A stretch of 14,184 bases of DNA from Acidimicrobiia bacterium (GTDB taxonomy: Bacteria; Actinomycetota; Acidimicrobiia; Acidimicrobiales; Hopanoidiivorantaceae). Below are positions 7,196 to 13,185 of the stretch, in pieces. Under the pieces are notes generated by a model that saw only the letters and a list, made by a program, of their open reading frames with translations, had not been told where the DNA came from and did not search any database. Made by a program: the position numbers and the translations under genes. The stretch is from positions 1 through 14,184 of the forward strand of contig JAHRAM010000188.1 in assembly GCA_020027305.1 (NCBI GenBank), given 5' to 3'. Within the stretch, counting starts at the first letter, position 1. Each line of letters opens with the position of its first letter.

Positions 7196-7787
7196 TTTCA
7201 ATATTGTCTTCGCCCACATTATAAATATCGTCTTCAGCAACCGCCGCCTGTTCTTTGAAGGCAGCTTGAATTCCAAAAAAGACTGCGAACAAAAATCCAA
7301 TTGTTATAAAGACATCGGCAATGTTGAATACTGGCCAACGTCCAATATCTATGAAATCTACCACCGCCCCTTCACCAAACCCACGTTGTCTAGGGTCAGG
7401 ATTTTGCCGAAACAATCTATCAACGGCGTTTCCCACCGCTCCACCAATAATAAGTGAGAGCGCAAATAAATATTTTTTGTCTTGTATGCGCGTTTGGGGT
7501 TTAAGAAGCACTAAGTAGATAAAAATAATAGTGACTACAAGTGCTACGACAACAAAAAATATGCCTGAGTTTGGGCCAAAACCCAAAATGGCACCGCTGT
7601 TGAAGAGAAGCTGAAAATCTAGAACCCAGAATATATGGAACATCCCGTTTGGGCGAGTTTTTAAAACCTCATAAGCCCACAATTTGGTGACTTGATCTAA
7701 AACAACAGCAAAGCATGGAATAACAAGTAGCCACAAACGGGCCGAATGAAAATTGCTTCGTTGAAACCATCTGCTGGGATTTAGCAT
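7185..7787 (-). CDS. lspA: Lipoprotein signal peptidase (signal peptidase II)
   Basis: An integral membrane aspartyl protease that removes signal peptides from prolipoproteins. 200 residues with four hydrophobic segments at roughly 17-34, 74-96, 106-122 and 155-173. The family motifs are D-Q-x-T-K (31-35), FNSGAILGF (62-70), the first catalytic aspartate in GGAVGNAVDRL (D123) and the second in VFNIADVFITIG (D158). The acidic tail after the last segment (EDDIYNVGEDNIENAD) is longer than usual. The gene sits between the DksA-like gene and rluD, the order found in actinobacteria, and its last 11 bases overlap the start of rluD, so the two are probably translated together. The upstream gap to the DksA-like gene is 86 bases and holds only a weak GCAAT/ATTGC inverted repeat followed by six T on the minus strand (7821-7863). 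Confidence 0.95.
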   Translation of the reverse strand: MLNPSRWFQRSNFHSARLWLLVIPCFAVVLDQVTKLWAYEVLKTRPNGMFHIFWVLDFQLLFNSGAILGFGPNSGIFFVVVALVVTIIFIYLVLLKPQTRIQDKKYLFALSLIIGGAVGNAVDRLFRQNPDPRQRGFGEGAVVDFIDIGRWPVFNIADVFITIGFLFAVFFGIQAAFKEQAAVAEDDIYNVGEDNIENAD

Positions 7788-7873
7788 GTCTTAAATCTTA
7801 AATCCTGAAATATTACTGGTAAAAAAGCAATGTTTATGCAATACCTACTAATTCTATATTGCCTTAGTTTTGC

Positions 7874-8572
7874 TTATCCTCTACGGCGTAATCCACCTGC
7901 TTTTGATTCAACAGTTTGGGATGCCCATGGGATTGCTTCTAATCGCTTTTTAGGAATAGCCTTTCCCGAAACAATACATATTCCGTATGTGCCATCGTGA
8001 ATTCGTGCAATGGCTGCTTCAATTTCTTCAACCACTTCACGAGCCTGTGCGCTCATCACACGATCCATCTCAAGATATTGACTGGTCGTGTCGCCCTCCC
8101 CTGATTCTTCAGCACTCTGAATATCAGCAGTGCCTCGTTCGGCTTGTAGCTCTTGTGCCTCTTCTTCTAATAGCTCAGCAGATGTAAGATATTTTTCTCG
8201 CTCCAACTCAAGTTTTTCAAGCTGAGTTTTTAGGAATGCTTTATTGAATTTGGCAACTGGCTTAGGGGGCTTTGGTGGTGGAGTTGGCGCTTTTTTGGCA
8301 GTGGATGGTGCGTCTTTTGCTGGTGTAGTTTTTGGCGTTGTCTTTTTCGCATTTGTTTTTGTGTCAGCTCCTTTTGATGTAGCCGTTGATTTTTTCAGGG
8401 CAGATTGCTTTGTGCTTGCCGCCTTCTTAGCGACAGATGTTTTAGTAGCACCTTTTTTTGCACTACTTTTTTTTGCACTACTTTTTTTAGCAGTGTCTTT
8501 TTTAGCAGTGCCTTTTTTCGAAAGGCTTTTTTGAGGAGCCGTCTTTTTTGCAGGTTGTTTTTTGGTTGCCAT
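7874..8572 (-). CDS. DksA/TraR-family protein with H1-like lysine-rich tail and degenerate zinc finger
   Basis: 232 residues in two parts. Residues 1-107 are a Lys/Ala/Thr/Pro-rich, histone H1-like disordered tail with repeated TAKK and SAKK units. Residues 108-190 are a charged helical hairpin (KTQLEKLELEREKYLTSAEL onward), then DGTYGICIVSGKAIPKKRLE (193-212) and AIPWASQTVES, which match the DksA/TraR C-terminal element. In DksA this element is a four-cysteine zinc finger; here only C199 remains and the other positions are S202, T220 and S223. The fold is therefore probably metal-free. Family members bind the RNA polymerase secondary channel; the basic tail suggests DNA or RNA binding as well (inference). 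Its place before lspA matches the TraR/DksA gene of actinobacteria such as Streptomyces. No strong Shine-Dalgarno is visible. Confidence 0.85.
   Translation of the reverse strand: MATKKQPAKKTAPQKSLSKKGTAKKDTAKKSSAKKSSAKKGATKTSVAKKAASTKQSALKKSTATSKGADTKTNAKKTTPKTTPAKDAPSTAKKAPTPPPKPPKPVAKFNKAFLKTQLEKLELEREKYLTSAELLEEEAQELQAERGTADIQSAEESGEGDTTSQYLEMDRVMSAQAREVVEEIEAAIARIHDGTYGICIVSGKAIPKKRLEAIPWASQTVESKAGGLRRRG
8453..8512 (-). repeat. In-frame 15-bp tandem repeat in the DksA-like gene
   Basis: Four exact-length 15-base units: 8453-8467 and 8468-8482 are identical, and 8483-8497 and 8498-8512 differ from each other at one base. They encode repeated [ST]-[SA/T]-A-K-K pentads of the basic tail. 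Homopolymer T runs of 6-7 on the plus strand make this a slippage-prone tract. Confidence 0.85.
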
Positions 8573-8974
8573 TTTGTATCGTTTTTTATATTCTTTTTAT
8601 TCTAAGGACTTATTTTAAAAAAACAATAATTTCTTATCGTAAATAGAGAAACAATTTAGCAAAGACTGAACTAAATAGAAAGTAATTTTTATAAAAAATA
8701 GGGAAGATAAATATTGCCTTACTTTCTTCGCCACACCTAAAGCAAGAAAAATGATTAGCCCTGAGATTGATAGCCTCCAATATCGCTTAATATTTGGCAA
8801 ATAGGAATCGCAATTATCGATAGGTGATTATTACAGAACAAATATAACTAATGGAACAAATCGCGAAATTGGGTGACAAGCAACTAACTATCAGTTATTT
8901 GTTTTTAGACAGTGCTAATTATTTTTAGAAACTGCTAATTGTTTTTAGGCAGTGCTAATTATTTTTAGAGGCTA
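8573..8974. other. 402-base AT-rich intergenic region between divIVA and the DksA-like gene
   Basis: No convincing gene here. It holds the 20-bp array next to divIVA, a small TAACT-ATC-AGTTA inverted repeat (8885-8897), and a candidate promoter near 8600. A 61-codon minus-strand ORF (8615-8800) starts with TTG, lacks a ribosome site and resembles nothing I know. In Streptomyces and relatives ileS occupies this position; I see no remnant of it. Confidence 0.6.
8599..8626 (-). promoter_or_regulatory. Candidate promoter of the DksA-like gene
   Basis: Minus-strand TTGTTT (8621-8626) and TAGAAT (8599-8604) are 16 bases apart. Transcription would start near 8592, about 20 bases before the ATG at 8572. 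The -10 matches 5 of 6 consensus bases, the -35 only 3. Confidence 0.35.
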
Positions 8975-8990
8975 CTAATTGTTTTTAGAC
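8901..8990. repeat. 20-bp tandem array seeded from the divIVA 3' end
   Basis: Four and a half units of 20 bases, plus-strand form RTTTTTAGRNRNTGCTAATT, at 8901, 8921, 8941, 8961 and a half unit at 8981-8990. Units 1 and 3 differ at one base, and odd units begin with G and even ones with A, suggesting a 40-base higher-order step. The last unit overlaps the end of divIVA (stop 8975-8977), encoding the final SKNN-stop. As 20 is not divisible by 3, the repeated TAG falls in all three frames of the coding strand. Confidence 0.9.
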
Positions 8991-9946
8991 ACTAAAAGAG
9001 GGTCAAAAAATTCTGTGGGCTGTGAATCTACTGGTGTAGATGCTTCACCTGGCCAAGCAGTATCTTTTGTTTCTAAATCTTGAGTTTCATTTTCTAGAGC
9101 AATGTTTACATCGTCGGAATTATTAGAAGAAAATTTTGCTGTTTGGCGACCAGCATTTTTTCCAATTGAAGACGGCAAACGTTTTTCGCCAAAAACAGTG
9201 TTTGCAGGCACAGTTTCGCGTGTGTTTATTTCTTGCTTGTCCATTTCGCCTTTGTCTATTCTGCCTTTGTCCAACTCGTGCCCTGCTGGAATATTTCTCG
9301 AACCAGATTGTGTTCCACCTTCAACATTTGAGTTAGGGACAGCAGAAACATTACTTGTAATATTTTCCACCATATTTTGGTATCTATTTTCCGAGTTAGA
9401 ATTTTCCAAGTTAGGAACTGGCACACTGTTTTGTAAATTGCCATTTTGTGAATTGCCATTTTGAATTCGGGCATCCGCCATGATTTGGGTATTTGCCACA
9501 AGCCCTTCCAACTCTTTTGAAACTTGAGAAATCACCTTCATCTTAAACTTTGCCTGTTCAACCATTTCACTTACTTCTGCCTGTAGCTCACCTTGCATGG
9601 CACGCACATCAGACAGCTTGGCAGCCAAAGAATCGCGTTCATTATCATACGCCATTTTTTGGGCTTCCAACTCAGTTCGCCGAGATTCGTGATAAGCATC
9701 AATACGTTCTTTTGCAATAGTTTCTGCCTCATTCACCATCTTGTCTGCTGCCTGCTGGGCGGCTGCTAGAACCTTCTTGACAGCACCCTCTGGATCATAG
9801 AGTGTCGGCTGAAATTCCTTTTGCTTCACAGATTCCAATTCGTGACGTAGTCGCCTAACCTCTGTTTCAAGGTTTCGGATATGATTATCCACTTGGTCGG
9901 GGTCATATCCGCCACGTTTCATTTGAGCAAATTCTATTCTTTTCAT
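8975..9946 (-). CDS. divIVA: DivIVA-family cell division/polarity coiled-coil protein
   Basis: A 323-residue cytoplasmic coiled-coil protein that senses negative membrane curvature at poles and septa and, in actinobacteria, organises polar wall growth. The N-terminal domain has FAQMKRGGYDPDQVDNHIRN (6-25), matching the DivIVA G-Y-x-x-x-x-V-D-x-[FHL] signature. Coiled coils run about 22-45 and 55-150. Residues 160-323 are low-complexity and Asn/Glu/Ser-rich, with pentad repeats QNGNS-QNGNL (162-171) and ELDKG-RIDKG-EMDKQ (224-238). The N-terminus is shorter than that of Wag31, lacking the usual leading MPLTP segment. A clear Shine-Dalgarno (AGGAGTGG on the minus strand, 9951-9958) supports the ATG at 9946. 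It lies 76 bases after sepF; yggT, often between them, is absent. Confidence 0.92.
   Translation of the reverse strand: MKRIEFAQMKRGGYDPDQVDNHIRNLETEVRRLRHELESVKQKEFQPTLYDPEGAVKKVLAAAQQAADKMVNEAETIAKERIDAYHESRRTELEAQKMAYDNERDSLAAKLSDVRAMQGELQAEVSEMVEQAKFKMKVISQVSKELEGLVANTQIMADARIQNGNSQNGNLQNSVPVPNLENSNSENRYQNMVENITSNVSAVPNSNVEGGTQSGSRNIPAGHELDKGRIDKGEMDKQEINTRETVPANTVFGEKRLPSSIGKNAGRQTAKFSSNNSDDVNIALENETQDLETKDTAWPGEASTPVDSQPTEFFDPLLVSKNN
9236..9280 (-). repeat. In-frame 15-bp repeat in divIVA (DKG pentads)
   Basis: Three degenerate 15-base units (9236-9250, 9251-9265, 9266-9280) encode the xxDK[GQ] pentads of the disordered DivIVA tail. Confidence 0.75.
9429..9470 (-). repeat. In-frame 15-bp repeat in divIVA (QNGN pentads)
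   Basis: Units 9429-9443 and 9444-9458 (TTTTGTRAATTGCCA on the plus strand) differ at one base, with a partial third unit after them. They encode QNGNx pentads just after the main coiled coil. Confidence 0.8.
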
Positions 9947-10022
9947 ATTTCCACTCCTACAGCCTTGAAATTACAATATTTAAAGGGTAAAAATGCGGAT
10001 TTGAATGGAGCATTTAGTTATT

Positions 10023-10508
10023 TTAATTATTTGGGGCAGCTCGCTGGATATTTTCTAGATACAACTGAATGCTGTTGTTAGATGCGTGCGACCCTGCTGG
10101 CTCTAAAATAAAAACCTGTTTAGATGCCTTTGTCATTCGCCCATCTAACCCATAAACTAGCCCGCTAGCAAAATCCATCAGTCGCCTTGCATATTTGCGA
10201 TCGGTAGATTCCAGATTCATAATAACAGGGGAACCTGCCATATAGTAATCAGCGATTTTTTGTGCATCTGAAAAATCAGCTGGCTCTACAACTTGTAGAA
10301 CGCCTGGCGTAGTTGGAAACGACATAGTAGCCAACTTGCCTCCGTGATTTTGAATTGCAGGTGCATCGCTTAAATGGGCGCCATTTGAATAGACTCCGTT
10401 TGAATGGACTCCGTTTTCAGTTGTGCCATTAGAAATAATATATTCATCTTCTGGGCCAAGCCCTATATATGAACAAAACTTTTGAAAAAGTGTTTTTGTT
10501 TCCATCAT
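10023..10508 (-). CDS. sepF: SepF, FtsZ membrane anchor
   Basis: 161 residues. SepF tethers FtsZ filaments to the membrane through an N-terminal amphipathic helix and a C-terminal ring-forming alpha/beta domain. Here the first ~16 residues (ETKTLFQKFCSYIGLG) form the helix. Residues 25-60 are a flexible linker with four NG dipeptides spaced exactly five residues apart (27, 32, 37, 42). The core domain starts near 69 and includes ADFSDAQKIADYYMAGSPVI (77-96) and RRLMDFASGLVYGLDGRM (108-125), hallmark SepF segments. The start is an ATG-ATG pair; AAAGGCGG upstream on the minus strand is a good ribosome site. Placement between yggS and divIVA is the usual actinobacterial order. In actinobacteria, which lack FtsA, SepF is the main FtsZ anchor. 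Confidence 0.96.
   Translation of the reverse strand: MMETKTLFQKFCSYIGLGPEDEYIISNGTTENGVHSNGVYSNGAHLSDAPAIQNHGGKLATMSFPTTPGVLQVVEPADFSDAQKIADYYMAGSPVIMNLESTDRKYARRLMDFASGLVYGLDGRMTKASKQVFILEPAGSHASNNSIQLYLENIQRAAPNN
10379..10423 (-). repeat. In-frame 15-bp repeat in the sepF linker
   Basis: Three degenerate 15-base units (10379-10393, 10394-10408, 10409-10423), plus-strand form CTCCGTTTGAATGGA, encode the SNGVx / ENGVx pentads of the SepF linker. Confidence 0.75.
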
Positions 10509-10582
10509 TTCCGCCTTTCTTGGTTTCCTCTTTTGTTTTTTCCACCATAATCATTTAGTGTTTGAAAACTCACGCACCATCT

Positions 10583-10620
10583 GATTATTTATAATTTAGC
10601 TCAATTTTTACAATTTAGCT
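10583..10620. repeat. 19-bp duplication upstream of sepF, promoter-like
   Basis: On the minus strand AGCTAAATTGTAAAAATTG (10602-10620) is followed directly by AGCTAAATTATAAATAATC (10583-10601), matching at about 14 of 19 positions. Each copy carries a -10-like AATTRTAAA. The 184-base yggS-sepF gap therefore probably holds the sepF-divIVA promoter, though I cannot assign a convincing -35 box. Confidence 0.45.
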
Positions 10621-10692
10621 ACTGCAGGATTTCAACGGGTTCCACCACACAGACTTTCAATTTTAGCACATCTATTTGCCAAATTCAAGTAT

Positions 10693-11406
10693 CTAATCCT
10701 GAAAAAGAACTCGCCCCAAACGAATCATATTTGCGCCCTCACCAACTGCTAATTCAAAATCATCGCTCATTCCCGCCGACAAAATTTTTAAACCTAAGTC
10801 AGTTTGGATTTTTTTCGCCAATTTAAAATCTTGGATAGCTTCATCTTTGTTTTGCCCATCAATTTGATGTGCTAGAACCATTATTCCTACTGGGTTTAGC
10901 GAATTTTTTATAGCTAAATCTATTAAGGCTGGAATTTCTTTTGCCTCAGCCCCTCCTCTTTTTGGTATTCCTGTTGTATCAAGCTGAATCAATATGTCAT
11001 TTCCCTTAAAGTGTTTTGCTAGTTCGGTGATTAAACTCGGCCTATCCACGTTTTGAAATAGTGATATTTTCATTCCCGCAAGATGGCGAACTTTGTTGGA
11101 TTGAAGCTGCCCTATAAAATGCCAAGCATTTGCTTCATTGACGTTTTTGCTTTTGCTGGAACTTTCTAAATTGTGGTTCCCTATGGAATTGTCACTAGCA
11201 TCACCCACCATAAAGCCCTCATATTTTTGGCAAAATTCATCAACATAACTTTCGCCAAAATTAGAGATGCCAGCTTTTTGTAAGCCTTCTAAAGTTTTTT
11301 TGCTCTGCCCTTTTGTGGCCGCAACAATTAAAACGTCATCTGAAATTTTTTCTTTAACCGCCTCTGTGTTTTTAGCGATTTTTTCAAATTCGGTAAGTTT
11401 TGACAA
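10693..11406 (-). CDS. yggS: YggS/PROSC-family PLP-binding protein
   Basis: A 237-residue single-domain alanine-racemase-like TIM barrel that binds pyridoxal phosphate and maintains PLP homeostasis; it is not itself a racemase. The PLP lysine is K32 in VLIVAATKGQSKKTLE. Other signatures are NFGESYVDEF, WHFIGQLQSNKVRHL, and the phosphate-binding LSAGMSDDFELAVGEGANMIRLGRVLF near the end. Between YVDEFCQKYE and WHFIG lies an extra polar segment of about 30 residues (GDASDNSIGNHNLESSSK region), longer than in typical members. The only reasonable start is TTG at 11406, with no Shine-Dalgarno and the codon inside a small hairpin, and the N-terminus is slightly short. The gene lies between sepF and ftsZ as in other actinobacteria, but its usual neighbour pgeF is absent. 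Confidence 0.92.
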   Translation of the reverse strand: MSKLTEFEKIAKNTEAVKEKISDDVLIVAATKGQSKKTLEGLQKAGISNFGESYVDEFCQKYEGFMVGDASDNSIGNHNLESSSKSKNVNEANAWHFIGQLQSNKVRHLAGMKISLFQNVDRPSLITELAKHFKGNDILIQLDTTGIPKRGGAEAKEIPALIDLAIKNSLNPVGIMVLAHQIDGQNKDEAIQDFKLAKKIQTDLGLKILSAGMSDDFELAVGEGANMIRLGRVLFQD

Positions 11407-11418
11407 TTTCGTAAATTG
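11404..11418 (-). promoter_or_regulatory. Hairpin containing the yggS TTG start codon
   Basis: CAATTT-CGT-AAATTG is a perfect 6-bp inverted repeat with a 3-base loop; on the minus strand the TTG start of yggS is its 3' end. It may reduce initiation, but the stem is AT-rich and weak. Confidence 0.3.
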
Positions 11419-11452
11419 TGAAATTCTAAAATTTTAAGGTTATAGAATTCCA

Positions 11453-11652
11453 AAGGTTTAAGAGTTTAGGGTTTGGGGGTTTAAGGGTTGGGGGTTAGAG
11501 GTTTGAGGGTTTAAGGGTTTGGATGTTTAAGAGTTGAGGGTTGGAGGTTTAAGGGTTTGGATGTTTAGGATTTAAGAGTTTAGGGGATTAGAGGTTGAGG
11601 ATTTAAGAGTTTAGGAGATTGGAGATTTAAAAATTTAGGATTGGCGATTTAA
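11453..11652. repeat. Telomere-like G/T-rich array between ftsZ and yggS
   Basis: About 200 bases of degenerate 7-8-base units of the type GTTTAAGG, GTTTAGGG, GTTTGGAT. It has internal higher-order copies: an identical 21-base block at 11509-11529 and 11547-11567, and an identical 17-base block at 11568-11584 and 11599-11615. Purine/T asymmetry is near total: the plus strand is almost free of C. A G-quadruplex motif (runs of 3, 5, 3 and 5 G with loops of 3, 5 and 2) lies at 11469-11494. Stop codons (TAA, TAG) recur in the units, so it does not code. It fills almost all of the 295-base gap 11407-11701. Confidence 0.92.
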
Positions 11653-11701
11653 TGTTGTTTAAAATTAAAACTTATTTTTGCCCGAGCCTGTATTTATAAT
11701 T

Positions 11702-12769
11702 TCACTTTAAGAAATCAGGCAAATCAATATCGTCTGCTCCTGTGTCTCTAAACTCACCACTGCTCTCAGAATCTAGTGAACCTAAAATGTCATCCACATC
11801 AATATCTGACTCATACTCATTTGTGGTGAACCCCGCCGATATAACTGTGACACGGAGCTTTTCACCCAAGCTAGAATCTTCAACATTTCCAAAAATCACA
11901 TTTGCGCTTTCGTGTGCCATGCTGGTTATGATTTCAGCAGCCTCTTCAACTTCTTGTAGCCCAACCTTAGGGTCTGACCCACTGGTGATGTTGATAATAA
12001 TTCCTCTTGCTGATTGCATGGAATCTTCTAAGAGTGGATTAGCAATTGCTTTTTTAGCAGCACTACTTGCACGTTCTTCACCCGATGCTTCACCCATGCC
12101 AATCAGAGCTGTTCCAGCATCACCAAGTATTTTCTTTACATCGGCAAAGTCAGTATTTACAAGTCCTGGGCGAGTGATTAAATCAGTCACACCTTGAACC
12201 GACTGAAGCAAAAACTGATCAGCTTCGGCAAATGCATCTTCTAATGTGATGTCGGTCTTTAAATTGGCGCTCAGGTTTTCATTGCGAATGATAATCAAAG
12301 CATCAACTTTATCTTTTAGGGTTCGAATACCTTGTTCGGCAATGTTATGGCGATGCCTGCCTTCAAATTTAAATGGACGCGTAACAACAGCGACAGTGAG
12401 ACAACCAATATTTTTGGCTTGCTCTGCCACCACAGGTGCTGCCCCTGTGCCAGTGCCTCCCCCTTCACCCACAGCTATAAACACCATATCTGCACCATCA
12501 AGAGTTTCTTCAACGATAGCTTTATCCATCTCAGCAGATTGCTTACCAATTTCGGGGTCTCCGCCAGCACCCAAACCTTTTGTCAATTCAGTTCCAACAC
12601 ATATTTTGTGATCGGCCTCGCTTCCCATTAAGGCTTGTGCATCTGTATTGATTGAGATAAATTCAACACCTTTAAGCCCTGCTTCTTTCATTCGGTTAAC
12701 AGCGTTGCCTCCAGCGCCGCCAACCCCTACAACTTTAATTTGTGCTAAATAACTTTTTGGTGTGCTCAT
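11702..12769 (-). CDS. ftsZ: Cell division GTPase FtsZ
   Basis: The tubulin homologue that assembles into the Z ring and recruits the divisome. From the ATG at 12769 it has 355 residues. The GTPase domain has IKVVGVGGAGGNAVNRM (11-27), the tubulin signature GEGGGTGTGAAP (101-112) and the T7 synergy loop NTDFADVKK (205-213), with D207 and D210 for hydrolysis. The second domain spans about 225-316. After an acidic linker of only about 30 residues comes the conserved tail DDIDLPDFLK, the SepF-binding peptide. A TTG at 12850 would add 27 Lys-rich residues; I prefer the ATG because MSTPKSYLAQIKVVGVGG matches the usual FtsZ start and it has a polypurine tract upstream. The short linker is notable compared with the long ones of many actinobacteria. 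Confidence 0.97.
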   Translation of the reverse strand: MSTPKSYLAQIKVVGVGGAGGNAVNRMKEAGLKGVEFISINTDAQALMGSEADHKICVGTELTKGLGAGGDPEIGKQSAEMDKAIVEETLDGADMVFIAVGEGGGTGTGAAPVVAEQAKNIGCLTVAVVTRPFKFEGRHRHNIAEQGIRTLKDKVDALIIIRNENLSANLKTDITLEDAFAEADQFLLQSVQGVTDLITRPGLVNTDFADVKKILGDAGTALIGMGEASGEERASSAAKKAIANPLLEDSMQSARGIIINITSGSDPKVGLQEVEEAAEIITSMAHESANVIFGNVEDSSLGEKLRVTVISAGFTTNEYESDIDVDDILGSLDSESSGEFRDTGADDIDLPDFLK

Positions 12770-13159
12770 AGATTTTCTTTCTTTTTCGGGTTTTTTGTTT
12801 TTTTCAGTTTTATCAATTTTGCCAGTTTTGTCAATTTTCGGTTTTGCCAATTTTTTATTATTTCTTATACCGCTCTTTAATGATTCTTGCTTTAAATTGT
12901 TTTTTATTTCTTCTCTTTTGCTTGTTTTCTACTAATACCTTTTGTGTTTTTTACCAATTTATATTAGTTTATAATACTCTCAAGCTTAGCTTTAACTTGA
13001 AACTTTTAGCAATTTTTAAAACAGGTGAATTTTCTAACAAGTTACATTCGGAGTGAAGTCGCATTAATTTTTTGGTGTTGTTTTTACTAGATTTTTTAGT
13101 AAATTTCACATGGAATCAATTCGATACCAATTTTTTGAATGTTATCTTTGCTAGATTTT
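12770..13159. other. 390-base AT-rich ftsQ-ftsZ intergenic region
   Basis: This holds the ftsQ-derived repeats (13029-13159), a very AT-rich stretch likely to contain the ftsZ promoter, and an A-rich ftsZ leader. Minus-strand TATTAT (12971-12976) and TATAAA (12968-12973) are the best -10 candidates. The nearest -35-like TTCAAG (12996-13001) is 19 bases away, so no promoter is assigned firmly. ORFs here are short and unrecognisable. Confidence 0.5.
12805..12840 (-). repeat. 18-bp duplication just before ftsZ
   Basis: CAGTTTTRTCAATTTTSS-type units at 12805-12822 and 12823-12840 (plus strand) differ at few bases. If ftsZ began at the TTG (12850) they would encode KIDKTG-KIDKTE; otherwise they lie in the leader. 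Confidence 0.75.
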
Positions 13160-13185
13160 CTAACAAGTTACATCTGGAGTCAAGG
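13029..13185. repeat. Degenerate ~64-bp tandem repeat extending from the ftsQ 3' end
   Basis: Three copies. The first about 30 bases of copy A (13029-13058) are nearly identical to those of copy C (13155-13185), which includes the last codons and stop of ftsQ (VTC-stop). Copy B (13091-13154) is more diverged but aligns with A along its whole length, including the AATTTTTTG core and the closing CTAG. Spacing is 62-64 bases. Beyond about 30 bases copy C continues into ftsQ and no longer matches A and B. Confidence 0.8.

Noticed and set aside
7196..7300. Upstream extension of rluD
   Set aside because: Overlaps lspA by over 100 bases, adds non-family residues, and an ATG at 7195 gives the expected length and S4 domain start.
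8615..8800. 61-codon minus-strand ORF with hydrophobic segments between divIVA and the DksA-like gene
   Set aside because: Starts with TTG, has no ribosome binding site, lies in very AT-rich spacer and matches no family I know; hydrophobicity is expected from T-rich DNA.
8885..8897. TAACT-ATC-AGTTA hairpin as a terminator
   Set aside because: Only five AT-rich pairs; the following T run is on the strand with no upstream gene.
8901..8990. Possible CRISPR array
   Set aside because: Units are head-to-tail at 20 bases with no unique spacers and overlap the end of divIVA.
11453..11652. A true telomere or chromosome end
   Set aside because: It is internal, flanked on both sides by ordinary division genes, and too degenerate.
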